Positions 24,000 through 32,566 of a stretch of DNA of 64,000 bases are shown piece by piece. The first letter of the stretch is position 1. The number at the start of each line of letters is the position of its first letter. The notes below the pieces were generated by a model. That model did not search any database, was not told the DNA's origin, and saw only the letters and a program-made list of their open reading frames with translations. The stretch comes from Pirellulales bacterium. Its GTDB lineage: Bacteria > Planctomycetota > Planctomycetia > Pirellulales > Thermoguttaceae. Location: the NCBI GenBank assembly GCA_016935315.1, contig JAFGRD010000019.1, positions 62,001 through 126,000 on the forward strand, in the 5' to 3' direction. Position numbers and translations under genes: made by a program.

Positions 24000-25091
24000 A
24001 TGGCAACCGGTTTTGGCATTGTGGGTTGTGGCATGATCGCGCACTTTCACGCCCGGGCGATCGCGGACGTCCGCGGGGCCAGGCTGGTGGCCGGGTGCGA
24101 CACCGTGCCGGCCGCGGCCGACCGGCTTGCCGAGACGACCGGCTGCAAGGCGTACTACGGCCTACGCGAGATGTTGGCCGATCCGCAGGTCGACGTGGTG
24201 ACCATCGGCACCCCAAGCGGGGCACACTTGGACCCCGCCGTGGCTGCCGCCCGGGCGGGCAAGCACGTCATCGTCGAAAAGCCGCTGGAAATCACGCTCC
24301 GCCGCTGCGACAAGATCATTCGCGAGTGTGAGAAAGCCGGCGTGGTGCTCTCGACGATCTTCCCCTCGCGGTTCCACAGTTCGAGCATCGAAATGAAACG
24401 GGCGGTCGATGCGGGCCGTTTCGGGCGGTTGACCGTCGGCGACGCGATCGTCAAGTGGTATCGGACTCAGCAATACTACGACAGCGGGGCCTGGCGGGGA
24501 ACCTGGGAACTCGACGGTGGCGGGGCCTTGATGAACCAGGCCATCCACAGCGTCGACCTGCTCTGCTGGCTGATGGGGCCGGTCGCCGAGATCCGCGCCC
24601 AAACGGCCCTGCTGGCCCACAAGCGGATCGCCGTCGAAGACGTCGCCATGGCCACGCTGCAATTCGACAGCGGGGCGTTGGGAATCATCGAAGCCAGCAC
24701 GGCGATCTATCCGGGTTACCTGAAGCGGATCGAGATCCACGGCTCAGCCGGTTCGGCCATCATGGAGGAAGAAGACCTGATCAAGTGGGACTTCGCTAAG
24801 AAGGGCCCCCGCGACGCGGCCATCCATCGCAAGATGGCCGAGCAGGTCAGCGGCGGTGGCGGCGCGGCCGATCCGGCCGCCATCGGCCATCATGGCCACG
24901 CCCGCCAGTTCGGGGACGTTCTAAAGGCGATCAAGAAGGGCACCACCCCGGCCATCGACGGACACGAGGGCCGCCGCTCGGTGGAGGTCATCCTGGGCAT
25001 CTACAAGGCGGCCGAGACCGGCCGCGCCGTGAAGCTGCCGCTGAAGAGCGATCCGGTCTTGAAGGCCCGCAAGACCGGCATGGGCGGCTGA
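24000..25091 (+). CDS. Gfo/Idh/MocA family oxidoreductase
   Basis: This 363-aa NAD(P)-dependent dehydrogenase has an N-terminal Rossmann fold (FGIVGCGMIAHFHARAI) and the family signature VIVEKPLEITLRRCD. A C-terminal GFO/IDH/MocA domain has GDAIVKWYRTQQYYDSGAWR, GGGALMNQAIHSVDLLCWLMG and GHHGHARQFGDVL. The His in QAIHSVD is expected at the active site. Members oxidise or reduce sugars and cyclitols; the substrate cannot be read. The ATG at 24000 has AGGAG upstream. The family is abundant in planctomycetes. Confidence 0.92.
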   Translation: MATGFGIVGCGMIAHFHARAIADVRGARLVAGCDTVPAAADRLAETTGCKAYYGLREMLADPQVDVVTIGTPSGAHLDPAVAAARAGKHVIVEKPLEITLRRCDKIIRECEKAGVVLSTIFPSRFHSSSIEMKRAVDAGRFGRLTVGDAIVKWYRTQQYYDSGAWRGTWELDGGGALMNQAIHSVDLLCWLMGPVAEIRAQTALLAHKRIAVEDVAMATLQFDSGALGIIEASTAIYPGYLKRIEIHGSAGSAIMEEEDLIKWDFAKKGPRDAAIHRKMAEQVSGGGGAADPAAIGHHGHARQFGDVLKAIKKGTTPAIDGHEGRRSVEVILGIYKAAETGRAVKLPLKSDPVLKARKTGMGG

Positions 25092-25219
25092 AAACGTGTC
25101 TGGCCCGGCTTGAGACTCGGGACTCGCCCCACCCGCAACCGCCGAACAAACCGCTCTTGGACCCCGGAGCCCTTCCTGCGAAAATGGGCCCATTCGCTAC
25201 TGCACGGAGGGACCCCTGC

Positions 25220-26143
25220 ATGCGCCGCAACTCGATTGCCGATTGGCTCGTCTACCTGGTGGTTCGTGTGCTGATCTGCGTCGTCCAGGCGATGCGAATC
25301 GACACCGGCAAGATGCTGGCCCGGTGGTTCGCCTGGCTGTTTGGCGACGTGCTGCGGATCCGCGCCAAAGTGGTCGATGACAACCTGGCCCACGCCTTGG
25401 TCGGGCTGCCCGCGCCCCAGCGCCGAAAGCTGGCCCGGCAGATGTGGGAGCACCTGTTCCTGCTCGTCTTGGAGGTGGCCCGCGCGCCGCGGGCGATCCA
25501 CGAGACGAACTGGCGGGATTACATCACGCTGCACGACGCCGACCGGCTGGTGCGGCTGCTGTTGGCCGACCGTCCCGTGCTGATCGTTACCGGCCATTTC
25601 GGCAATTTCGAGGTGGCCGGCTACGTGTTGGCGATCCTGGGTTTCCCTACCCACACCGTGGCGCGAACCTTGGACAACCCCTATCTCGACCGCTTTCTCA
25701 ACCGCTTTCGCGGCGGGACGGGCCAAAGGATGATTCCGAAGAAGGGCGGCTACGACCAGATCGTCGAGGTGCTCGCCCGGGGCGGGACCATGACGTTTCT
25801 GGCCGATCAATACGCCGGACCGAAGGGTTGCTGGGTGGAGTTTTTCGGGCGACCGGCGTCGGCCCACAAGGCGATCGCCTTGCTGGCGCTGGAGCACGAT
25901 GCCCCGGTGGCCGTCTGTTCCGCCCGGCGAATCGGAGGTCCGCTTCGCATCGAATTGGATACGCCGGCCGCCATCGATCCCCGCCATGCCGACGATGCGG
26001 TCGGCACCGTCCGCGATCTGACCCAGTGGTACACCGCCCGGCTGGAGGATTTCATCCGCCGTACGCCGGGGCAGTACTGGTGGCTGCACCGCCGCTGGAA
26101 GGACACCCGGGAAGCCCGACGCCGCAAGCGAAGAGCGGCGTAA
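25220..26143 (+). CDS. Lipid A biosynthesis acyltransferase-like (LpxL/HtrB family) protein
   Basis: This 307-aa protein has a membrane-proximal N-terminal helix (LVYLVVRVLICVVQAM) and the LpxL-type active-site motif H-x4-E in VTGHFGNFEVAG, followed by VARTLDNPYLDRFLNRFR, IPKKGGYDQIVEVLARGG and FLADQYAG. The C-terminal RTPGQYWWLHRRWKDTR is diagnostic of the family, which adds a secondary acyl chain to lipid A or a related glycolipid at the inner membrane. It supports a Gram-negative-type envelope. I chose the ATG at 25220 because GGAGGG precedes it; an upstream extension is possible but lacks homology. Confidence 0.9.
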   Translation: MRRNSIADWLVYLVVRVLICVVQAMRIDTGKMLARWFAWLFGDVLRIRAKVVDDNLAHALVGLPAPQRRKLARQMWEHLFLLVLEVARAPRAIHETNWRDYITLHDADRLVRLLLADRPVLIVTGHFGNFEVAGYVLAILGFPTHTVARTLDNPYLDRFLNRFRGGTGQRMIPKKGGYDQIVEVLARGGTMTFLADQYAGPKGCWVEFFGRPASAHKAIALLALEHDAPVAVCSARRIGGPLRIELDTPAAIDPRHADDAVGTVRDLTQWYTARLEDFIRRTPGQYWWLHRRWKDTREARRRKRRAA

Positions 26144-26317
26144 AATTGTGTGGGACGGGTCGACGTCGACGGTCAGCGAACTCGGTGTGGAGCGGATTGC
26201 CGGATTGTGCCGAATGGATCGAATGGACTGGTGTTCCATGGTCCGGCGCACGGGATGCGCGTTGACGCGTGCGGCGATTGCGACTGCAAAGAAGAGGCAA
26301 GACAGAGAAGCTCGCGT

Positions 26318-27793
26318 ATGTACGAAGCCTACTTCGACTTTGGACGACGACCTTTTCCTGCGGTGCCGCAGGCCGACCAGTATTTCCCGGCCTCGGCGAT
26401 CGAGACGGCGCGCCAGACGTTGGCCCGTTGCATCGAGCGGGGCGCAGGGGCGGCCATGGTCGTGGGGCCCTCGGGAACCGGCAAGACGCTGTTGTGCCAG
26501 GTGCTGGCCCAGCAGTGGAAGGATTCCTTTCCGGTGGTCTTGCTCTCCAGCGGCCGGCTGAGTACGCGCCGCGCGCTGTTGCAGGCGATTCTCTACGGGT
26601 TGGGCCAGCCGTACCGCGGCATGGACGAAGGCGAGTTGCGGTTGGCACTGGTCGAGCACCTCACGACCCATGAAGGCTGCCCCCACGGAATCCTGCTGCT
26701 GGTCGACGAAGCCCATACCTTGCCGCTGCGGCTGCTCGACGAAATCCGCATGCTGACCAACGTGACCCGCGACGCGCAGCCGAGCATCCGCCTGGTGCTT
26801 TGCGGGGCGTGCATGCTGGAGGAGCGATTTGCCAGCCCCAAGCTGGACTCCTTCAGCCAGCGCCTGGTGGCACGATGCTATCTGGAAGCGTTCAACGGCG
26901 CCGAAACCCAAAGCTACGTCCAGACCCAGATCAATTCGTCCGGCGGGGCGGGCGAGCCCATCTGCTCGGACGAGACGTGCCGGAGGATCCATCAGGTGAC
27001 CGACGGCGTGCCGCGGCTGATCAACCAGGTTTGCGATCATGCGTTGCTGCTGGCCTACGTCGCCGGCCGCCACCACCTGGAACCGAACGACGTCGAAGAG
27101 GCATGGGCCGATTTGCAGCAATTGCCGCCGCCGCGCAGCGGGCAGACCGAGACGGCCGACGCGGGCGACAACGTGATCGAATTCGGGGGGCTCGAGGATC
27201 AACCGGGCGACGTCGAGCACGCCGCGGATGAGGAGCCGGCCTTGCCGCCGCTGCGCATCTCGCCGGAAGACGGCGAAGCGGACTTGCACCCTGTCGAGCC
27301 GGCCGAGCAGCTCGACCAGATCGAGCAGATGCTGGAAGACGTGGAAGAGGAGTTCCAGCCGGCCGGATCGATCGGGCCGGAGGTGGAACTGGTTTTCGAC
27401 GAGCCAAGCCGGCCGTTTCGCGAGCCGTTCGAGCGAGAGGAGATCGTGGCGGATCGTGCCGTCCCGTCGGCCGGCCCGCAGACCGACCAGATCGCCCGAG
27501 TCGAGCAGACCGAGGCGGACTATCCGCCTGAACCGGAGGAAGCGGCCGAAACCGGGGCGTTCGACTGGGCGGCCGGTTCGCCGGACGAACCCGGCGCCGC
27601 GGCCGACTGGGAGGTGGACCGCCGCACGGTTCCCATGCGCCGGCGGGGATCGGCCGCGATGGTCGATCGCGAGGATTCGGATCTGCTCGTGGCCGAGCAA
27701 GAGGACGACGAAGGGCTGCGAAGTGCCGCAGGGGTCGGACCGGTGCGGGGGCATGCATACGGACGATTGTTCGCCAAGCTCCGCCGTGGCTGA
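26318..27793 (+). CDS. ExeA/GspA-type AAA ATPase with acidic C-terminal extension
   Basis: This 491-aa protein starts MYEAYFDFGRRPF, the usual opening of ExeA/MshM-type ATPases. Walker A is GPSGTGKT (50-57) and Walker B is LLLVDEAHTL with D130/E131. LRMLTN-like EIRMLTNVTRDAQPSIRLVL and GVPRLINQVCDHALLLAY complete the AAA core up to about residue 270. The rest, about 220 residues, is Glu/Asp/Pro-rich, probably disordered, and has no match I know. Relatives help assemble secretins or act with polysaccharide-export systems. The next gene begins 55 bp downstream on the same strand and encodes a BY-kinase-like protein, so a shared role in exopolysaccharide or secretion control is likely. Confidence 0.85.
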   Translation: MYEAYFDFGRRPFPAVPQADQYFPASAIETARQTLARCIERGAGAAMVVGPSGTGKTLLCQVLAQQWKDSFPVVLLSSGRLSTRRALLQAILYGLGQPYRGMDEGELRLALVEHLTTHEGCPHGILLLVDEAHTLPLRLLDEIRMLTNVTRDAQPSIRLVLCGACMLEERFASPKLDSFSQRLVARCYLEAFNGAETQSYVQTQINSSGGAGEPICSDETCRRIHQVTDGVPRLINQVCDHALLLAYVAGRHHLEPNDVEEAWADLQQLPPPRSGQTETADAGDNVIEFGGLEDQPGDVEHAADEEPALPPLRISPEDGEADLHPVEPAEQLDQIEQMLEDVEEEFQPAGSIGPEVELVFDEPSRPFREPFEREEIVADRAVPSAGPQTDQIARVEQTEADYPPEPEEAAETGAFDWAAGSPDEPGAAADWEVDRRTVPMRRRGSAAMVDREDSDLLVAEQEDDEGLRSAAGVGPVRGHAYGRLFAKLRRG

Positions 27794-27848
27794 GACGCGT
27801 GGCGGCTGGCACGCGGGGCGCCGTCAAGATATCGAAAGCGACCATGCC

Positions 27849-28658
27849 ATGGGGCGCACGCTGAAGGCTCTACAGAAGATTGAGGCCGAATCGGCCTGGC
27901 CGTCGGCGCCCGACGCCGAGGCCGCCTTGTCGCGCGCCGAGGCAGCCGCCGCCATGGCAGCGGACGAATTCTCGGACGGCGGCCCGGCCCACGCCGAGCG
28001 AGCTGCCGTGGAGCCGGAAGCCGAACCCTCGCGGGACGGCGCCGTGGCCTGGCCTCAACCGCCCTCCGCCAAACACGCGGAGGCTTGCGGCCGGTTGGCC
28101 CAAAAAGTCCTTTCGCAACTGCCGCCGAAGGGCCCGGCCTCGCTGGTGTTTACCAGCCCAGGCGACGCAGCAGGCACCACGGGATTGCTGGTTTCGCTGG
28201 CCGAGGCGTTGGCCCAGCGGGTTTCGGGCAACGTGCTGTTGGTCGACGGCAATTGCCGGCATCCGTCGCTGGCAGACCATTTGGCAATCGACGTGGCGGA
28301 CGGCTGGGCCGACGTGCTTTCCGGCACGGTGCCCTGGCAGCAAGCGATACGCACCACCAGCGTGCCCCGGCTACACGTCCTGCCGGGCGCGGGGGCCGTG
28401 GCGGACGAGAATTGGCTGTCTCAAACACGGCGGTTCAGCCGGTTGCTGAGGGATCTCTGCCGCTCGTATCGGCTCGTGCTGGTCGACGCGGCGTCGCTGG
28501 CCTATCCGGAAGTTGCCCCGGCGGCCCGTCACTGCACGGGCGCCTATCTGGCAATCCGCCTATCGCGGACGACCCGTCGCGCGGCGCGGGAGGCCGTCGA
28601 GGTGATCGATGCCGGCGGCGGCCGTCTGTTGGGTTGCGTGGTGCTCGAGGGTTATTGA
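27849..28658 (+). CDS. CpsD/CapB-like (BY-kinase-type) ATPase with degenerate P-loop
   Basis: This 269-aa protein has a variable N-terminal part (1-90) and a MinD/BY-kinase-like domain. Walker A' is well kept (NVLLVDGNCRHPSL). The P-loop region reads TSPGDAAGTTGLL where active kinases have a GEGKS/T core, so the catalytic lysine is missing. DVLSGTVPWQQAI, LHVLPGAGAV and YRLVLVDAAS are further family blocks. There is no tyrosine-rich tail; the protein ends EGY. The final Tyr codon and TGA stop come from the mobile element that begins at 28652. It may be an inactive regulator partnered with the ExeA-type ATPase immediately upstream. Confidence 0.82.
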   Translation: MGRTLKALQKIEAESAWPSAPDAEAALSRAEAAAAMAADEFSDGGPAHAERAAVEPEAEPSRDGAVAWPQPPSAKHAEACGRLAQKVLSQLPPKGPASLVFTSPGDAAGTTGLLVSLAEALAQRVSGNVLLVDGNCRHPSLADHLAIDVADGWADVLSGTVPWQQAIRTTSVPRLHVLPGAGAVADENWLSQTRRFSRLLRDLCRSYRLVLVDAASLAYPEVAPAARHCTGAYLAIRLSRTTRRAAREAVEVIDAGGGRLLGCVVLEGY

Positions 28659-28755
28659 CGCTTGCCCGGTCAATGCGCGAGGGCGACCAACGGGAGCCCG
28701 AGTTTTCCGGCCTCCCGTTGATCGGCCTGGATCATTCACAATGCAAACATCCATA
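28652..28755 (+). mobile_element. MITE-like element, copy A (provides the stop codon of the upstream gene)
   Basis: This 104-bp element begins TTATTGACG and ends ATGCAAACATCCATA. TA dinucleotides bound the TIR core at both ends (28653-28654 and 28754-28755). The interior has a palindrome, GACCAACGGGAG (28685-28696) facing CTCCCGTTGATC (28712-28723). It is one of four copies, with others at 29611, 39527 and 52187. The in-frame TAT TGA at its left end closes the BY-kinase-like gene. It encodes nothing. Confidence 0.8.
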
Positions 28756-28760
28756 GGAAC

Positions 28761-28787
28761 CGTCGCAAGACAAGCTGGGCATTCTTG
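28761..28787. repeat. Short interspersed repeat (GGGCATTCTT family), copy 1
   Basis: CGTCGCAAGACAAGCTGGGC followed by ATTCTTG resembles the stretch at 33325-33353 (CTCGTAAAAGAACAAGTG then GGGCATTCTT) and, more distantly, 32464-32494. It lies six bases past MITE copy A. Confidence 0.45.
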
Positions 28788-28903
28788 TCGGTCCCTTCAC
28801 AAAGCAGCCGGTCTCGCACGCAAGCCCAACCGTAGCTGAGTGCACGAGGGTTTTCGGTGCCCTGGTACGGACAGATCCCGCGATGGAAGTCTTGCGACTT
28901 GCG

Positions 28904-29488
28904 TTACCATTTGGCCGCGATGTCACGCAGAGGTTGTTCTTCGGCCGGGGCGGCGGCCGCTTCTCGCTTGGGCAATCGCTGTGCGGTCAGTTGCACCGAT
29001 TCGATGGCCCGCCGCTGCACCAGCACGACGCCCAATCGCGATGCGGCAAGATTGTGAGTCGAGCTGTGCACGGTCACTTCGGTCAGGGCAAGGAACGGGG
29101 AAAGCGTGCTGCCTTCCTCCAACAGCGTCAGCGGGGTGGAACGCGACGGCAGATGGACGATGCCCGACAGAAGGTGGCCGGGCAGGGCGATCATGGCCCC
29201 GAAACGGTCCTTTGCCACGTAGTTGTTGGCCCGGCGGATCGGCGCCTCGTGAGTCCCCTTGGGAATCACCATGAAGATCCCGCTCTTTCTCAAGTAGAGC
29301 AGGTTCCAGCGGACGCTGGCCGACCCGTTGCCGATCAACCCGGTTACCGTGTCGCGCATCGTCAACGTATCGACAGTCGCGTCGTTGAGGACGTCGGCAA
29401 CGCGAAAGCCCCTCGTGGTTACCTCTCCCGTGTACCAGCACTGCCCGGTGATCACGTCGACCGAGGTGGTTGTCTGCTCGCCCTGCAT
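28904..29488 (-). CDS. Conserved-looking hypothetical protein
   Basis: I do not recognise this 194-aa protein. It starts MQGEQTTTSVDVITGQCWYT, is mostly beta-strand in appearance (LYLRKSGIFMVIP, GAMIALPGHLLSGIVHLP), and ends in an Ala/Glu-rich tail with AAKW. It has no signal peptide or membrane segment. The ATG ending at 29488 is preceded by GGAG eight bases upstream. The frame stays open upstream into MITE copy B, but that extension encodes only element sequence and is excluded. Confidence 0.65.
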   Translation of the reverse strand: MQGEQTTTSVDVITGQCWYTGEVTTRGFRVADVLNDATVDTLTMRDTVTGLIGNGSASVRWNLLYLRKSGIFMVIPKGTHEAPIRRANNYVAKDRFGAMIALPGHLLSGIVHLPSRSTPLTLLEEGSTLSPFLALTEVTVHSSTHNLAASRLGVVLVQRRAIESVQLTAQRLPKREAAAAPAEEQPLRDIAAKW

Positions 29489-29868
29489 CGTGGTTCTCCA
29501 AGGGTGCCCGTCTAGCATCGGTCTTCGTGATTCGGCCGGCGGCACGGCCTCAGCCGGCTGCAACTTGGGACTCGCAAGAGGCGCTGCGCGCATTGGCCAT
29601 CCGCGAGTCCTTATTGGTGTTTGCATCACGAATGATCCACGCCGACCAAGGGGAGGCCGGAAAAAAATCGGGCTCCCGTTGGTCGCCCTCGCGCATTGAC
29701 CGTGCAAACGTCAATAAACGGCCGAGAGACCTATAGGAACTCTCGTTTGAAGATGGGGCCGCGTCAAGCGAATCGGCGAATAATCGCGATGACAGCCGGA
29801 TATTCAGGTTCTGCCGGTTGCGCCGGTCTCCTTCCCAACTTGCTCCTGTGCCTGCTTACCGCAGCCAC
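29489..29868. other. Gene-free stretch containing MITE copy B
   Basis: This 380-bp region lies between two minus-strand genes. It contains MITE copy B (29611-29717). Near 29566 it has CTTGGGACTCGCAA, which also starts the composite repeat at 32459. The remaining 150 bases up to the aminotransferase stop codon hold no gene or clear signal. Confidence 0.5.
29611..29717 (-). mobile_element. MITE-like element, copy B
   Basis: This 107-bp copy is in reverse orientation. On the minus strand it reads TTATTGACGTTTGCACGG at its left end and TGCAAACACCAATAA at its right end; the terminal inverted repeats match at 13 of 15 positions. TA flanks both ends. The internal stem is GACCAACGGGAG against CTCCCCTTGGTC, with one mismatch. 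Confidence 0.8.
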
Positions 29869-30786
29869 TTACTCGCGACGCGCGAACCGCTCCGCCTGCC
29901 CGGCAATATCGATCCCCACCAACTCGCCCCAGGCCGTCAGCAGGCGGCGAAACACGGCGCCCGGCTTGCCGTCGCCGATCGGGCGGCCGTTCAGTCGCGT
30001 TACCGGCAAGAGGCACAGCGGCGTGCTGCCGAGCAGCACCTCGTCGGCCGCCGCAACTGTCTCGCACTTCAGGTCCCGCTGGAGGACGGGAATGCCGAGT
30101 TCTTGGGCCAGGTCGAGAAGGGTCGCCAGACTGATCCCGCGAAGGATTCGCGATTCGGGAGGCGAGATGAGCCCTTCGCCCGAAACGTAGGTCACCACGT
30201 TGGCCGTGGAGGTTTCGGTCACGTGGCCCTCGGCATCCAGCAGCAGCGCTCGGGAGCCCGCCTCGATCACGGCGGCCTGGCGGTCGGCCAGGTAGTAGTG
30301 CATCCGGCTGCGGCACTTCAACGCCGGCGGCCAGCACCGCGACGGCACCTGCTCGACGTCGGTGGTGACCAAGGACTGACCGCTGCCATACTTTTCAACC
30401 CAGAGGTGAAACGGCAGCGGATAGGTGTGCAAACAGACAGTCGGCCCGGCCGATCCATGCTCCGCATAGGCCCGATAGGTCCCCGGCGTAACGAACACCG
30501 ACAACCCCAGGTCGTCGCCGGCAGCCAGCAGCCGATGGTTTCGGGCGACCAGGTCTCGGGCAACGTCGGCAAATTGACCGATCGTCATGCCCGGGTCGAC
30601 GCCCACGATTTGCAGCGACCGCTGCAGCCGGGCCAGATGGTCATCCAAGCGGAACAGCCTTCCGGCAAAGGTCCGCACCTGTTCGGCGACCGTGGCTCCC
30701 AAAGTGAATCCGGTGTCGGCGACCGGCACGACCGCCGCGGAGGCGGGAATCCACCGGCCATTGAGAAACGCTTGAGGTTCGTCCAT
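29869..30786 (-). CDS. Class IV PLP aminotransferase (branched-chain/D-amino acid aminotransferase or aminodeoxychorismate lyase type)
   Basis: This 305-aa protein has the fold-type IV PLP enzyme layout: FLNGRWIPASAA then DTGFTLGATVAEQVRTFAG, RLDDHLARLQRSL, and the C-terminal LLLDAEGHVTETSTANVV block with ILRGISLATLLDLAQELGI. The lysine in ALKCRSRMHYYLADRQA aligns with the PLP lysine of D-amino acid aminotransferase (DIKSLNLLY). Substrate class cannot be decided by eye. I start at the ATG ending at 30786; a TTG six codons upstream is the alternative. It follows the hydrolase-like gene by 21 bp on the same strand, suggesting an operon. Confidence 0.87.
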   Translation of the reverse strand: MDEPQAFLNGRWIPASAAVVPVADTGFTLGATVAEQVRTFAGRLFRLDDHLARLQRSLQIVGVDPGMTIGQFADVARDLVARNHRLLAAGDDLGLSVFVTPGTYRAYAEHGSAGPTVCLHTYPLPFHLWVEKYGSGQSLVTTDVEQVPSRCWPPALKCRSRMHYYLADRQAAVIEAGSRALLLDAEGHVTETSTANVVTYVSGEGLISPPESRILRGISLATLLDLAQELGIPVLQRDLKCETVAAADEVLLGSTPLCLLPVTRLNGRPIGDGKPGAVFRRLLTAWGELVGIDIAGQAERFARRE

Positions 30787-30807
30787 GCCTCGGATGGCAG
30801 CCAAATG

Positions 30808-31929
30808 CTAGTGGTGGGTGATGAGCTGCCGATCGCCGTGAGGCGCGGAAAGCACAGGTCCAACGGCGGACGGCGACGCCGTCACCTGCTCGGGTTCCTC
30901 GGCGGCCTGCGGAAGCGGGTCCTGGCGGGGCTCAGTCGCGGTCTGCAAGGGCAGCTCCTGCTCCCCATCCGACCCATCATCCAGTAAGAACGTGTACCAG
31001 GCCAACCGGCCGCGGAGGCTGGAAGAGACCATGTAGCGGCCGAAGTCGTGGGCCCGGCCCACCGAGCAACTCAGGTTCAGCAGGTCGAGGTCCTCGCCCG
31101 ACGGGCAGCCGGCCGGACCCGCGTAGCCCAAGGCCGGCGGGCCGCCGCGACGGTACATCAGCGGATACCACTTCAACACGGGATCGCTGTGGTTGCGGGT
31201 AACCAACATGCGCTGGACCTGCGAGAGGGCCAGCCCGTTGCGGTGGCCCGGCAGCAGCCAATCGGCATCCAGCGCGGCGGCCAACAACACCGCGCGACGA
31301 CGCGGTTGCCGGCCGTCGGCGTTCGCGTCTTCGCCGGCCGGCTGCGCCAGGCTACGCCCGGCTACGTGCCCTCCGGCCAGAAGGTGCAACGTGCCGGTGA
31401 TCACCCGAGCCCCGAAGCTGTAGCCGACCAGGCCGACGGGCACGTCGGGCCGGATCCGCCGTAGGCAATCGGCCAGGTAATAGGCCTGCACATCGCTCCG
31501 GCAGGCCTTGACCTGCAAGTCCTGTCGGGTGCGACCGCGAATCCGGTCGCTCGGCCACGACCAGATCACCAACCGAAAGGCCTTGCCGGACGCATCCCGC
31601 TTCATTTGCCGGTACACGCGCCAACCGGCAGATACGGCGTCGCAGCGGTCGGTCCGGTTGCCGTGGATGAAGACCGTGGTGGGCCTCGAGGGTTCGTCTT
31701 CCTGGTGAAAAACACCCGCGTCGAGTTGCTGCCAACGGCGATCCGCTTGCAGCCGCCAATAGGTGATTCGGTCTTCGGCGGGGCGCAGGCTTCCGGATCG
31801 CGGGGCCCGCCGCGTGTTGACGATCCAAACGGATTCGAGCCCTTCGTCGGCGCCGGCGGGTGCGACGGCGGCCAGCACCGTCGTGCCGACGACCCAGGCA
31901 GCAATCGTCTTGTAGAGGGCAGCGTTCAC
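30808..31929 (-). CDS. Exported alpha/beta-hydrolase-like protein
   Basis: From a GTG ending at 31929 this protein has a clean signal peptide (NAALYKTIAAWVVGTTVLAA then VAPAGADEG). The mature part has TTVFIHGNRTDRCDA, a His-Gly oxyanion-type segment, and VGLVGYSFGARVI, which carries the G-x-S-x-G nucleophile elbow of lipases and esterases. AYYLADCLRRIRPDVPVGL and the later HSDPVLKWYPLMYR and SVGRAHDFGRYM could supply the acid and histidine. The frame remains open to an ATG at 32073 (421 aa), but that 48-residue extension does not look like an N-terminus. The C-terminal 50 residues are low-complexity Glu/Pro/Gln. Substrate unknown. Confidence 0.75.
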   Translation of the reverse strand: MNAALYKTIAAWVVGTTVLAAVAPAGADEGLESVWIVNTRRAPRSGSLRPAEDRITYWRLQADRRWQQLDAGVFHQEDEPSRPTTVFIHGNRTDRCDAVSAGWRVYRQMKRDASGKAFRLVIWSWPSDRIRGRTRQDLQVKACRSDVQAYYLADCLRRIRPDVPVGLVGYSFGARVITGTLHLLAGGHVAGRSLAQPAGEDANADGRQPRRRAVLLAAALDADWLLPGHRNGLALSQVQRMLVTRNHSDPVLKWYPLMYRRGGPPALGYAGPAGCPSGEDLDLLNLSCSVGRAHDFGRYMVSSSLRGRLAWYTFLLDDGSDGEQELPLQTATEPRQDPLPQAAEEPEQVTASPSAVGPVLSAPHGDRQLITHH

Positions 31930-32059
31930 GGTTCGCAACGGTCGGCACAGGAACGGTCTGAGGTTCTCGCAGCAAAACTCTTCTGTAGTGTAGCCTCTAT
32001 TGAACGTCGAGGTCGCAAAAAGGAAAAACGCTTCGTGGGAAAAAACACTCGCGTTGCGT

Positions 32060-32087
32060 TTGCACATCATCAAAACTGTTGTAGAGT
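32060..32087 (+). promoter_or_regulatory. Possible promoter of the small lipoprotein gene
   Basis: TTGCAC (32060-32065) and TAGAGT (32082-32087) are 16 bases apart, the same -35 and spacing as the promoter proposed at 20691-20718. It lies in one of the few AT-rich stretches of the window. Confidence 0.33.
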
Positions 32088-32133
32088 TGACGTGGCGAGA
32101 ACCTCGCGAAAAAGGGTCCGTTTCGACTGGAGT

Positions 32134-32346
32134 ATGCGAATAATGAAGAAGCTACTGATTCTGACGGCTGTGTTGATGCTGACGAGTAGCGCAGTGGGCT
32201 GCCGATGCTGTGATTGGCTGTGGCGCGGCGCGCCTGCCAGTCCGTGCGTGCCGATGGCCACGTACGGCGACTACAGCCCGCCCTGCAATCCGTGCGATTC
32301 GTGCGCGCCCGCAGAGCCCTACTCGTCGATCCCCGGCCCTCAGTAA
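32134..32346 (+). CDS. Small Cys-rich predicted lipoprotein
   Basis: This 70-aa protein (67 aa if the second ATG at 32143 is used) begins MRIMKKLLILTAVLMLTSSA followed by VGCRCCDW. Lys-Lys, a hydrophobic core and the AVGC lipobox indicate a lipoprotein signal. The mature part is only about 45 residues and contains seven cysteines (CRCC, CVP, CNPCDSC) and several prolines. GGAG at 32128-32131 favours the ATG at 32143. I know of no assigned function; short Cys/Pro-rich lipoproteins of this type occur in planctomycetes. It is too short for homology-based naming. Confidence 0.65.
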   Translation: MRIMKKLLILTAVLMLTSSAVGCRCCDWLWRGAPASPCVPMATYGDYSPPCNPCDSCAPAEPYSSIPGPQ

Positions 32347-32463
32347 CGAGACAAACCGAGTCAAGCAGTCTGTTCCCCTCCCAGCAGTGCGAGACCGTCG
32401 CGCGTCGGCCGTGCCATCCTGAACGCGGCCGGCCGCGATTGGCCTCGCCCGCGCCGTTCTTGG

Positions 32464-32550
32464 GACTCGCAACAAAACACGTTGGGCGTTGTTGAGGGTC
32501 TGCGCTTTCTGAAAAAACGGCACATAGGCCTGGATGAAAGAGAAAAGGCG
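32464..32550. repeat. Composite interspersed repeat, copy 1
   Basis: GACTCGCAACAAAACACGTT plus GGGCGTTGTTG is followed at 32501 by a 50-bp block (TGCGCTTTCTGAAAAAACGG then CACATAGGCCTGGATGAAAG) that matches 42255-42304 at 45 of 50 positions. The second block has CTTTC/GAAAG ends and a central AGGCCT palindrome, so it can fold. It lies between two convergent genes and has no coding capacity. Confidence 0.65.
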
Positions 32551-32566
32551 GCACAAACACCGCGAC

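Noticed and set aside
29489-29707. N-terminal extension of the 28904-29488 hypothetical protein.
   Set aside because: The extra 73 codons are MITE copy B and its flank; the ATG at 29488 has its own ribosome binding site.
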